From Archangium sp. (GTDB taxonomy: Bacteria; Myxococcota; Myxococcia; Myxococcales; Myxococcaceae), in assembly GCA_016793585.1 (NCBI GenBank), contig JAEUJR010001040.1:1-6489 (forward strand): a stretch of DNA of 6,489 bases, written 5' to 3'. The position numbers were made by a program, and so were the translations under genes. This document shows, piece after piece, positions 1-5,677 of the stretch; positions within the stretch are counted from its first letter, which is position 1; each line of letters starts with the position of its first letter. The notes beneath the pieces were generated by a model, which was not told the origin of the DNA, did no database searches, and saw only the letters and a list, made by a program, of their open reading frames with translations.

Positions 1-420
1 AAAGACGATCGCTGGCTCGCGGTCGGGTCGCTCGAGCCGAAGTTCTTCTCGGGCCTCTGCGCCGTGCTGGAGCGGCCGGATCTGATGACTGGCGGCTACG
101 ACACGGGAGAAGAGGGCGCGAAGACGCGGCGTGAGCTCGAGACGATCTTCGCGACGAAGACGCAGGCCGAGTGGGTCGCGCTGCTGCGTCAGCACGATCT
201 CTGCGTCGAGCCGGTGAACGAAGGCGATGACGTGCTGAAGGACCCGCAGTTGGTCGCGCGCGGCATGTTCGTGAAGGCCGGCGACGTGATGCACCTGAAG
301 ACGCCGTTGCACTTCGGCCCGTTGCCCACCACGCCGTCACCCGCATTGGGAGCACATTCGGCCGAGGTCTTCCGCGAGGCTGGCTTTCCTGCTGACGAGA
401 TCGCTCGCCTGTCAGGCTAG
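1..420 (+). CDS. CaiB/BaiF family CoA-transferase / alpha-methylacyl-CoA racemase, C-terminal part (5' truncated by window edge)
   Basis: The open frame runs in from the left edge and ends with TAG at 418-420, leaving 139 visible residues. The visible start, DDRWLAVGSLEPKFF, matches the conserved 'D-G-R-x-L-x-V-G-x-L-E-P-K-F' stretch of alpha-methylacyl-CoA racemases and related class III CoA-transferases. It is followed by the family's typical 'R-x-E-L-x-x-I-F-x-T-K-T-x-x-E-W' segment, the 'D-L-C-V-E-P-V' segment and 'D-P-Q-L-V-A-R-G-M'. In this family the C-terminal region closes over the active site of an intertwined dimer. Members either move CoA between acids or epimerise 2-methylacyl-CoA thioesters in branched-chain fatty acid breakdown. 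The EPK motif favours the racemase branch, but the catalytic Asp and His lie upstream of the window, so reaction and substrate stay open. No membrane segment is seen. The next gene starts 11 bp downstream, suggesting co-transcription. Confidence 0.88.
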   Translation, partial: KDDRWLAVGSLEPKFFSGLCAVLERPDLMTGGYDTGEEGAKTRRELETIFATKTQAEWVALLRQHDLCVEPVNEGDDVLKDPQLVARGMFVKAGDVMHLKTPLHFGPLPTTPSPALGAHSAEVFREAGFPADEIARLSG

Positions 421-431
421 AACCTCGGGCC

Positions 432-1517
432 ATGACGCCAGGGGAGAAGAAGCAGCTCGCCGCTCTCACGGGGCTGGTGACCGCGCTGGGGGGGCCGAAG
501 GCGAAGAAGGTGAAGATCGACGTCACGCAGGCGTTCTCCGAGCCCGCGGCGTACGTGAAGAAGCACAAGAAGGCGTTGAATGAGCGGAACATCAGCGCTC
601 CGACGCCCGAGCTGCCGTGGATCGCGGTGATCGATGGGCTGGCGAAGCTGAAGGTCTCGTTCGGGCTCGACTGGAAGGCCGACGCGGAGGATGTCGCGTG
701 GGCGATCTCGAAGCTCGGCGGGCCCAAGAAGCCGAAGTGGCTGGCCGACGAGGCGCTCGACGATCGCTCGACGTGGGAGCTGCTCGAGCTCGCGGGCAAA
801 GAGCTGGGCAAAGCGGGCAAGCAGCTCGCGTCGCTCGACACCGCGTCTGACGAATACAACCTGGTGCTCTTCAGCAAGAAGAAGCTCGCTGGTGTGAAGA
901 AGCTCGTGAAGGCGGCAAAACAGCAGCTCGAGATCTTCACCGGAGCGCGTCTGGCCGCAGCGACGAAGCAGCGCACGGCTCGCGACAGCGCGCCAGCTCC
1001 TGCGCCGCAGCCACAGCCCCAGTGGAGACACTTCGCGAAGGGTGGCGAGACGCGCGCGATCAGCGTCGCCGTGACGGGGCTCTCGCACGATCGCGAGTCC
1101 GAGAAGCTCAAGGTCTTCAACATCTGCACGTTCCCTGACGCAGCCGCGACGCAGACGGCCGCGAAGGCGCTCGTCGACGAGTGGCTCTCGCTCGGGTTCA
1201 AGGAGATCTCGGAGGCCGAGGCGAAGGCGAGACCTCAGTGCGCAGGCGGATCGATCGGCGAGCTCCCGGCTGACGCGTCGTACTTCCTCGAAGATCGCGG
1301 TGCCGTGAAGCTCGTGCACGCGTTCGCGCTCCGAGGGCGTGTGTTCTGGTCGACGAAGGGCGTCGCGATGGAGTCGTTCGGTGAGCTCGCCTCCGTCGAG
1401 ACGCGCGCGACGGAAGACGAGGCGAAGGAGCGCTTCGAGCACGCGCTCGAGACCGCCATGGCGTTCAAGTGGCGCAGCCTGATGCGCGCGGAAGTCCTGG
1501 CGCTGTACCCAGGCTGA
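432..1517 (+). CDS. Hypothetical two-part protein: DUF6630-like N-terminal half, Pro/Ala/Gln linker, WGR-like C-terminal half
   Basis: This 361-residue protein is not confidently recognised. It is cytoplasmic in appearance, with no signal peptide or membrane helix. Residues 1-175 are Lys-rich and mostly helical. They contain an 'A-Y-V-x-K-H-x-x-A-L-x-E-R' stretch (40-52) and 'L-P-W-I-A-V-I-D-G-L' followed by 'L-D-W-K-A-D-x-E-D-V-A-W-A' (61-91), which from memory recalls DUF6630 proteins; this has not been checked. Residues 185-197 are a Pro/Ala/Gln linker. From about 198 a second unit has strand-like segments, then an Ala-rich helix and 'L-V-D-E-W-L-S-L-G-F-K-E-I' (247-259). That resembles the end of WGR domains, but the diagnostic W-G-R residues are absent. 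The ATG at 432 lies 11 bp after the preceding stop and has no clear Shine-Dalgarno sequence, so translation may be coupled to the upstream gene. Coding is supported by strong GC3 bias and coherent domain-like composition. Molecular role unknown. Confidence 0.8.
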   Translation: MTPGEKKQLAALTGLVTALGGPKAKKVKIDVTQAFSEPAAYVKKHKKALNERNISAPTPELPWIAVIDGLAKLKVSFGLDWKADAEDVAWAISKLGGPKKPKWLADEALDDRSTWELLELAGKELGKAGKQLASLDTASDEYNLVLFSKKKLAGVKKLVKAAKQQLEIFTGARLAAATKQRTARDSAPAPAPQPQPQWRHFAKGGETRAISVAVTGLSHDRESEKLKVFNICTFPDAAATQTAAKALVDEWLSLGFKEISEAEAKARPQCAGGSIGELPADASYFLEDRGAVKLVHAFALRGRVFWSTKGVAMESFGELASVETRATEDEAKERFEHALETAMAFKWRSLMRAEVLALYPG

Positions 1518-1551
1518 GGTGGTTCGGTCGCAGCAGGGAGTTCGACCTCGT
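1518..1551. terminator. Weak inverted repeat between convergent genes (possible bidirectional terminator)
   Basis: The 34-bp gap between two converging stop codons contains GGTCG (1526-1530) and CGACC (1543-1547), a perfect 5-bp stem around a 12-nt loop. A competing pairing is GAGGT (1516-1520) with ACCTC (1545-1549). Neither is followed by a T-run on either strand, so intrinsic termination is doubtful. The convergent position is the main argument for a terminator role. Confidence 0.22.
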
Positions 1552-2433
1552 TCAAGTGGCAGGAGCTGGAACTGTTTCCGAGCTGAGGAAGGCGACGGTC
1601 TCGTCGACACAGGCTGGATCCCGAAGCAGCTTGCGATGCCCGAGGCCTTCCTTTCGACGCAGCTCTCCACCGAGCGCGACCGCGAGCTGGGTGCCATCGT
1701 CGAGCGAGACCTCGCGATCGTCGGCGCTGTGGAGCACGAGCGTCGGCACCGTCACCTTCGTCGCGGCCTGCAGCGGCTCGAACGAGGCGAACGGCTGCTT
1801 CAGCCACGTCTCACACGAGGCGATGAAGTTGGTGCGCTGCCGAGACGAGAGGCGCAACGCCGACGAGTACTCGTCGATGTAGCGATCGAGCCGAGCGACC
1901 GGCGCGTGAAAGGCGAGGCGACCGACCTGCAGCCCGGTGCTGCACGCGTACACGGTCGCCGCTGCGCCGAACGAATGCGCGAGCACCGCGTGGAACGGAC
2001 CGAACAGCTGCTGCAACGCCTTGAGCACGCGCGCGGCGTGGAGCAGGGAAGAGACGTCGCCATGCGAATCGCCGTGGCCCGGCCAGTCGAAGCCGACGAC
2101 CTGAAAGCCACGCTCGACGAGCGGGTCGACGAAGGGCGTGAGCTGACCGAGATGCCCGCTCCAGCCGTGCACGAGCACGATCACGGGCCCTCGGCCCCAC
2201 GAGCGGCCGACCACCTGAACGCCGTCATCTTCGACGACGAAGCGTGTGCCCCTCGCGAGCACGTCACGTTCGGCCTGTCTCGCCGGGAGCCGGTTGGGCC
2301 GGAAGTAGAGCGTCCGAGCGAGTCGCGCCGCGAGCGGGGGAGCAACCACTCCGAGCGCCGCCATCGCGGACCGAATGGGCAGCGGTGCGACAATGCGACC
2401 GGTCGTGCTTTTCTGTGTGTCTGGTTGGGCCAT
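1552..2433 (-). CDS. Alpha/beta-fold hydrolase (esterase/lipase-like), full catalytic triad
   Basis: This 293-residue protein has the landmarks of a serine hydrolase of the alpha/beta fold. The oxyanion motif is HGWSGH at 89-94. 'F-D-W-P-G-H-G-D-S' at 115-123 is the usual strand-4 turn. The nucleophile elbow is AHSFG with Ser154, where Ala replaces the first Gly of GxSxG; small residues are accepted there. Asp238 or Asp239 (HSADD) is the likely acid, and His266 in GLGH is the base. Residues 1-50 hold an amphipathic Ala/Leu/Arg-rich stretch followed by 'L-Y-F-R-P-N-R', a preamble common in proteobacterial hydrolases of this group. It is not a clear signal peptide, so the enzyme is probably cytoplasmic or loosely membrane-associated. 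Residues 180-225 form a helical cap. The substrate is unknown and cannot be read from the motifs. The gene follows the TetR gene by 25 bp in the same direction and is its likely regulatory target. Confidence 0.92.
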   Translation of the reverse strand: MAQPDTQKSTTGRIVAPLPIRSAMAALGVVAPPLAARLARTLYFRPNRLPARQAERDVLARGTRFVVEDDGVQVVGRSWGRGPVIVLVHGWSGHLGQLTPFVDPLVERGFQVVGFDWPGHGDSHGDVSSLLHAARVLKALQQLFGPFHAVLAHSFGAAATVYACSTGLQVGRLAFHAPVARLDRYIDEYSSALRLSSRQRTNFIASCETWLKQPFASFEPLQAATKVTVPTLVLHSADDREVSLDDGTQLAVALGGELRRKEGLGHRKLLRDPACVDETVAFLSSETVPAPAT

Positions 2434-2441
2434 GGCGGGTG

Positions 2442-2447
2442 CTCCTC
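2442..2447 (-). promoter_or_regulatory. Shine-Dalgarno site of the hydrolase gene
   Basis: On the minus strand GAGGAG lies 8 nt upstream of the ATG at 2433-2431. It fits anti-Shine-Dalgarno pairing well and fixes the start choice. The hydrolase thus has its own strong ribosome site, unlike the TetR gene in front of it, which has none visible. Confidence 0.75.
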
Positions 2448-2458
2448 GGGGGTGAACG

Positions 2459-3064
2459 TCAGGACAGGGAAGCGCGGTCGAGCAGGTGGCCCAGCGCCTT
2501 GCGGGCCATCGACTCCGCGCGCGGGTTCAGGTGCAGCTTGGTCGCGTGGTGAAACGCCATGAGCATGCCGTCGAACTCGAAGGCGAACTGCTTGGCGTCG
2601 AGGTCTTTCGCGAAGTGGCCCTCGTCGATCGCGCCACGCGCGACGCGGGCGATGCTGTCGAGCCAGTCTTGCTGCGACTTCACGAGGGCGTCACGCACGG
2701 GGCCCGGGCGATCGTCGTACTCGTACGAGAGCGCCATCAAGATGCAGCCGGTCGGGCCCTTGTCGGTGCCGAACGCGCCGTAGATCCACTTGAGGTAGCC
2801 CTCGAACAGGGCTTCGACGCGTGGGCGGCCGCGAGGGGCCTTCAGCGCGGGGATGACGACGATGCTCGTGAAGCGCTCGCGGGCCTCGGCGACGACTTCG
2901 AGCTGCAGCTGCTCCTTCGACTTGAAGTGCGCGAACAGCCCGCTCTTCGAGAGATCGAGCTCGTCGGCGAGCACGCCCAGGGTGACCTGTTCGAGCCCGA
3001 CCTTCTGGGCGAGCGAGAGCGCACGATCGACGATCAGCTGTCGGGTCTGCTCACCCTTGCCCAT
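2459..3064 (-). CDS. TetR/AcrR-family transcriptional repressor
   Basis: This 201-residue protein has the usual TetR length and layout. Residues 6-50 form the three-helix DNA-binding domain: a first helix 'R-Q-L-I-V-D-R-A-L-S-L-A', then the helix-turn-helix around 28-48 with 'T-L-G-V-L-A-D-E-L-D-L-S-K-S-G-L-F-A-H-F' ending in 'K-S-K-E-Q-L', the family signature. Residues 60-200 are a helical ligand-binding and dimerisation domain with 'G-C-I-L-M-A-L-S-Y-E-Y-D-D' at 106-118, a stretch shared by one TetR subgroup. The ligand is unknown. Such proteins normally repress their own gene and a neighbour until a small molecule binds. The dyad at 3074-3093 directly upstream and the hydrolase 25 bp downstream fit that pattern. 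The ATG at 3064 is chosen because the signature follows at the normal distance; no Shine-Dalgarno sequence precedes it. Confidence 0.93.
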   Translation of the reverse strand: MGKGEQTRQLIVDRALSLAQKVGLEQVTLGVLADELDLSKSGLFAHFKSKEQLQLEVVAEARERFTSIVVIPALKAPRGRPRVEALFEGYLKWIYGAFGTDKGPTGCILMALSYEYDDRPGPVRDALVKSQQDWLDSIARVARGAIDEGHFAKDLDAKQFAFEFDGMLMAFHHATKLHLNPRAESMARKALGHLLDRASLS

Positions 3065-3089
3065 GAACGACGAAATAGCACGGTCGTTC
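3065..3089. repeat. Second inverted repeat GAACGAC-N11-GTCGTTC next to the TetR start codon
   Basis: GAACGAC at 3065-3071 and GTCGTTC at 3083-3089 are perfect 7-bp inverted arms with an 11-bp spacer. The right arm overlaps the 20-bp dyad at 3074-3093, so the left arm may be an accessory half-site for the same repressor, touching the first base before the ATG. In RNA the arms could also pair, but only if transcription started well upstream. Confidence 0.5.
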
Positions 3090-3100
3090 TATTCTCGCAA
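3072..3100 (-). promoter_or_regulatory. Candidate sigma-70-type promoter of the TetR-hydrolase unit
   Basis: On the minus strand TTGCGA (3100-3095, four of six matches to TTGACA) is separated by exactly 17 bp from TATTTC (3077-3072, three of six matches to TATAAT). The -10-like box ends 7 nt before the ATG at 3064, so a start site at the normal distance would fall at or within a base or two of the start codon and give a leaderless mRNA. Consensus agreement is modest; the support comes from the exact spacing, the AT-rich patch in GC-rich DNA, and the dyad filling the spacer. Confidence 0.4.
3074..3093. promoter_or_regulatory. Putative TetR operator: 20-bp dyad in front of the TetR gene
   Basis: AATAGcACGgtCGTtCTATT is an inverted repeat in which 8 of 10 base pairs match; the mismatches are at the centre and at 3079/3088. 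It lies 10 bp upstream of the TetR start, in the 44-bp gap after the sigma-54 regulator gene. Size, symmetry and position are typical of TetR-family operators, which commonly sit over the core promoter of the regulator's own gene. Binding would block RNA polymerase and shut off both the regulator and the hydrolase. The assignment to this repressor is an inference from location. Confidence 0.62.
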
Positions 3101-3108
3101 CCTCAGGC

Positions 3109-4446
3109 TCAGTCGTGGCCCTTGAGGCCGTACTTCGACACGAGCCGGTGCACGTAGTTGCGGGCGATGCCTGCCTCACGCGCGGCCTGGCTGATGTTGC
3201 CGCCGCACTTCTCGAGCAGCGCCACGAGGTACTCCTTCGTGAAGGACTCGACGAGGCGCTCCTTGGCCTCCTTGAACGGCAGGTCGGTGATGTTCTCGGT
3301 CGAGCTCAGCGTGCGGGCGGCGGTGGTCGATTCTTGCGGCATCGTGTCGACGTCGGCGCCTGCGAGCGAACGCTCGACCAGGTTGCGCAGCTCACGCACG
3401 TTTCCGGGCCAGTGGTAGGCGGCGAAGCGGGCGAGCAGGCCGCGCGGCAGCTCGAAGTCACCGCGCCCCATGCCCTGCACGAAGTGGTGCGTCAGCAGCG
3501 GAATGTCGTCGAGGCGATCGCGAAGCGGAGGCACGGTCACCAGCACGACCGCGAGGCGGTAGTAGAGATCGCGACGGAAGCGGCCGGCCTCGACCTCTTT
3601 CTCGAGATCGCGATGCGTGGCGCCGACCACGCGCACGTCGACCCGGCGGTACTTGTCTTCACCGACGCGCCGAACCGTTCCCGCCTCGAGCACGCGCAAC
3701 AGCTTCGGCTGCAGCTCGAGCGGCAGCTCGCCGATCTCGTCGAGGAAGATCGTGCCACCATCGGCCTCGAGGAACGCGCCGTTGCGATCGCTCACCGCGC
3801 CCGTGAACGAGCCGCGCACGTGCCCGAACAGCTCGCTCTCGATCAGCGTCGGAGCCACGGCTCCGCAATCGACCACCACGAACGGCCGCGCCTGCCGACG
3901 CGACTTGATGTGAATCGCGCGCGCGAGCACTTCTTTGCCCGTGCCCGTCTCACCGAGCAGCAGCACCGTCGAATCGGTCGGCGACACCTTCTCGAGAATG
4001 CCGAACAGCTGCTTCATCGACTGCGCGTTGCCGATGGCGGGTCCGAAGCTCGCCTGGGCCGCGGGGAGTCCCAGATCGGCCTCGACCATGCCGATGCGCA
4101 GCGTCGTCTTGCCGACCGTCACCGTCGCCTGATCTTCGACGATCATCTCCGAGATGCGGTTGCCGGCGAGGTAGGTGCCGTTGGTCGACTCGAGATCGCG
4201 CACGAGCACGCCGTCTGGGCGAGCATCGAGCTCCACGTGGTACCGCGAGACCGTCGTGTCCTTCAGGCACAGCCCCGCGTCTTCGTGCGACCCCACCACC
4301 ACCCGGCCGTCGATCGCCTTCGTCGTGCCCTGATCGGGCCCAGCCGTCACCGTCAGCTGGTACTTCCGCTCCTTCAGCGTGTTGGACGATCGGTCGAGGC
4401 GCAGCAGCGCGCCCGGGCTCTGGAGTCGTTCGGTGGCCTGAGGCAT
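3109..4446 (-). CDS. FHA-domain sigma-54-dependent transcriptional activator (AAA+ enhancer-binding protein)
   Basis: The 445-residue product has three parts. Residues 28-120 form an FHA domain (SRYH at 67-70, STNG at 87-90), a module that reads phosphothreonine and in this class replaces a response-regulator receiver. Residues 135-365 are the sigma-54 AAA+ ATPase: Walker A GETGTGK (165-171), the sigma-54-contacting loop as GSFTGA (212-217) instead of GAFTGA, Walker B GTIFLDE (231-237), arginine-finger region RRDLYYRL (291-298) and '[14 protein letters not shown]' (346-359). Residues 415-437 are a Fis-type helix-turn-helix. It should remodel the sigma-54 holoenzyme at distant promoters, probably in response to a Ser/Thr kinase. 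The frame is open further upstream, but ATG 4446 is preferred because the longer starts would overlap the divergent gene and lack domain content. Its Shine-Dalgarno sequence is weak. No clear -24/-12 promoter was found here, so its targets are unknown. Confidence 0.95.
   Translation of the reverse strand: MPQATERLQSPGALLRLDRSSNTLKERKYQLTVTAGPDQGTTKAIDGRVVVGSHEDAGLCLKDTTVSRYHVELDARPDGVLVRDLESTNGTYLAGNRISEMIVEDQATVTVGKTTLRIGMVEADLGLPAAQASFGPAIGNAQSMKQLFGILEKVSPTDSTVLLLGETGTGKEVLARAIHIKSRRQARPFVVVDCGAVAPTLIESELFGHVRGSFTGAVSDRNGAFLEADGGTIFLDEIGELPLELQPKLLRVLEAGTVRRVGEDKYRRVDVRVVGATHRDLEKEVEAGRFRRDLYYRLAVVLVTVPPLRDRLDDIPLLTHHFVQGMGRGDFELPRGLLARFAAYHWPGNVRELRNLVERSLAGADVDTMPQESTTAARTLSSTENITDLPFKEAKERLVESFTKEYLVALLEKCGGNISQAAREAGIARNYVHRLVSKYGLKGHD
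3796..3813 (-). other. GSFTGA variant of the sigma-54 interaction loop
   Basis: These codons read Gly-Ser-Phe-Thr-Gly-Ala at residues 212-217 of the activator. The canonical loop is GAFTGA, where the Phe-Thr-Gly core contacts sigma-54. Only the second position (Ala to Ser) differs and the core is intact, so activation through sigma-54 is expected to be retained. Confidence 0.85.
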
Positions 4447-4527
4447 CGACCGAGTGCCTACAACGCTCACGTCACCCGTACAACGCGACGTTGCGCCGTG
4501 GTCGTGGCGCGTCGAGAGTGCGCGCCC
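4447..4527. promoter_or_regulatory. Divergent intergenic control region between the sigma-54 activator and the helical-repeat protein
   Basis: These 81 bp must hold the 5' signals for both flanking genes, which point away from each other. No sigma-70 pair or sigma-54 -24/-12 element (GG-N10-GC) convincing on either strand was found by eye. What does stand out is an 8-bp direct repeat at a 20-bp period and a small CAACG-N3-CGTTG dyad at 4481-4493. Confidence 0.6.
4459..4486. repeat. Direct repeat TACAACGC x2, 20-bp spacing
   Basis: TACAACGC occurs at 4459-4466 and again at 4479-4486, a start-to-start distance of 20 bp or about two helical turns, so both copies face the same side of the DNA. 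The second copy runs into the inverted repeat CAACG-CGA-CGTTG (4481-4493). Such an arrangement is typical of sites for an activator that binds as a tandem dimer. Which protein binds is unknown; the adjacent activator is one candidate. Confidence 0.45.
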
Positions 4528-5622
4528 ATGCCAGCGCGCCTCGTCGATGCCAGCCGGGAACTGCAGGACCCAAAGACCCCGTTCGCTCGCGTGCAGAAGC
4601 TGCTGCGACAGGTGCCCGACGACGTTCCCGCCGAGGTCGTCGCTGAGGCCGCGCTGAAGCTTCGCGACCCCCACTCGTGGTGGGGCTTCGCGCGAAACGT
4701 GGAGCAGCTTCCCGAGCGGGTCATTCGCGTGATCGTCGAGCGCCTCCGCGACGAGCCGAACTCGCGCCTCTCGATCTACCTCCTCGCCGCGCTGCACGAC
4801 TCAGCCGATCTCCAGCGCGACTGGGCTCGCGCGATCCGAGGACTCCTCGATCTCAACACCACGTACGGCTGGGGCTCGAAGCAGCGCAAAGCGAAGATCG
4901 CTGGGCTCGCGAGCGGGCCGTTGCTGCCCGCGATTCAGGCTGCCGCCGCGAGGGGAGAAGGGCCCACGCTCGACATGCTGGCGGTGCTGGCAGCCGATGG
5001 CTCGGAGGCCTCGGTCGACGCGCTCATGCCGCACTTCCACGCCGCCGCGAGCAGTCAGAGCCAGACGCTCGACCACCTGGAGCGCCTGAAGACCCATGCG
5101 GCGAAGACCGAGCCCATTCGGCTGATGTTCGAGTCGGTCGAACAGCTGCTCGGACAGCGGAACGACGAGTCACCCGCGCTCGCGTTCGCGCGGAGCATCG
5201 GCTTCGACGTCGACACCTTCTCGGTCCACTGGTCGCTCTCGAGCACCGCGCTCAACGCCTCGCACGTTCCCGTGTTTCAAGGCCACGTCGACCTCGACTC
5301 CACTTCGGCGGTCTGGTTCCGGGTCAGCATCTCGCATGTGCCTGGCGTGCTGGCCGAGCACCGAACGACGGCGTTCGGCTCTGAGAAGGCACGGGTCATC
5401 GACGAACTCGGGCTCGGTCGTTGCGATCCAGGCGAGCTGCCTGCCTGGCTCATCCGCGCCGCGAAGAAGCTGAAGGTGCAGTGGTCCGTCCGCATCTGGA
5501 ACTCCAGCCTGCGTGGAGCCAAACGCGAGCGCGCCCTGGCGTGGATGCGGGGCGAAGAGCCATCAGCACAGGTGAAGGAACCCAAAGCTGCGACGCGACG
5601 AACCCGCGCCGGTTCTCGTTGA
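4528..5622 (+). CDS. Hypothetical protein, helical (HEAT-like) N-terminal region with beta-rich C-terminal domain
   Basis: This 364-residue protein is not recognised as a named family. Residues 1-215 are a run of amphipathic helices, with stretches such as '[11 protein letters not shown]' (65-75) and '[19 protein letters not shown]' (148-166). This pattern suggests HEAT-like repeats that act as a protein-binding scaffold. Residues 225-330 look beta-rich with aromatic positions ('H-W-S-L-S-S-T', 'V-W-F-R-V-S-I', 'W-S-V-R-I-W-N-S-S'). The tail (350-364) is Lys/Arg-rich and probably disordered. No signal peptide, membrane helix or catalytic motif is visible. The frame stays open far upstream as antisense to the activator gene; ATG 4528 is chosen because it follows GAGAG (4514-4518) by 9 nt and clears the divergent gene. 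In-frame GTG codons at 4498 and 4504 are alternatives. It is probably transcribed on its own. Confidence 0.8.
   Translation: MPARLVDASRELQDPKTPFARVQKLLRQVPDDVPAEVVAEAALKLRDPHSWWGFARNVEQLPERVIRVIVERLRDEPNSRLSIYLLAALHDSADLQRDWARAIRGLLDLNTTYGWGSKQRKAKIAGLASGPLLPAIQAAAARGEGPTLDMLAVLAADGSEASVDALMPHFHAAASSQSQTLDHLERLKTHAAKTEPIRLMFESVEQLLGQRNDESPALAFARSIGFDVDTFSVHWSLSSTALNASHVPVFQGHVDLDSTSAVWFRVSISHVPGVLAEHRTTAFGSEKARVIDELGLGRCDPGELPAWLIRAAKKLKVQWSVRIWNSSLRGAKRERALAWMRGEEPSAQVKEPKAATRRTRAGSR
5600..5615 (+). terminator. Small hairpin at the 3' end of the helical-repeat gene (weak)
   Basis: GAACC (5600-5604) and GGTTC (5611-5615) form a perfect 5-bp stem with a 6-nt CGCGCC loop, just before the TGA at 5620-5622. 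The sequence that follows is not a T-run, so this is at best a weak or factor-dependent stop. The only T-rich patch nearby (CCTTTTT, 5653-5660) has no matching stem in front of it. Confidence 0.15.
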
Positions 5623-5646
5623 AAACTCCTGCGCCGGTGAGATGGT
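5619..5646 (+). promoter_or_regulatory. Candidate promoter for icd
   Basis: TTGAAA (5619-5624, five of six matches to TTGACA) overlaps the stop codon of the upstream gene and is followed after 16 bp by GATGGT (5641-5646, three of six). The short 55-bp gap in front of icd leaves little other room. The -10 match is poor, so co-transcription with the upstream gene is also possible. Confidence 0.25.
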
Positions 5647-5664
5647 CCGCCCGCCTTTTTCCTC

Positions 5665-5670
5665 AAGGAA
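5665..5670 (+). promoter_or_regulatory. Shine-Dalgarno site of icd
   Basis: AAGGAA ends 7 nt before the ATG at 5678, an ideal distance, and supports that start. The protein then begins [17 protein letters not shown], which lines up with the N-terminus of E. coli isocitrate dehydrogenase a few residues after that protein's own start. Confidence 0.75.
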
Positions 5671-5677
5671 CGAACAC

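Noticed and set aside
417..1697. 426-codon open frame on the minus strand over the 432-1517 gene
   Set aside because: It is antisense to a gene with better codon bias, the product is an Arg/Leu/Glu-rich low-complexity string without motifs, and such shadows are expected in high-GC DNA.
1519..2562. 347-codon plus-strand open frame opposite the hydrolase
   Set aside because: Its composition is Arg/Glu/Val-rich without domains, while the opposite strand encodes an unmistakable alpha/beta hydrolase over the same bases.
3115..4527. Upstream extension of the 4528-5622 frame, making an 835-codon open frame
   Set aside because: The extension is antisense to the whole sigma-54 activator, has His/Arg-rich shadow composition and no domain. 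The ATG at 4528 with GAGAG upstream is a sufficient start.
4500..4527. Possible sigma-54 -24/-12 promoter (TGGCGC ... GTGC) ahead of the 4528 gene
   Set aside because: The distance between the GG and GC elements is 12 bp rather than the required 10 bp, which is not tolerated by sigma-54.
4447..4797. N-terminal extension of the sigma-54 activator to a start at 4797
   Set aside because: It would overlap the divergent gene by 270 bp, and the added 117 residues look like antisense shadow. The FHA domain begins shortly after the ATG at 4446.
5606..5638. Direct repeat GCGCCGGT at 5606-5613 and 5631-5638
   Set aside because: An 8-bp GC-only repeat is likely by chance in DNA of this composition. 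One copy is inside coding sequence, and the 25-bp spacing has no helical phasing.
5651..5664. T-run CCGCCTTTTTCCTC before icd as an intrinsic terminator
   Set aside because: No stem of useful length precedes the T-run, and the patch sits directly in front of the icd ribosome site, where it is more likely leader sequence.
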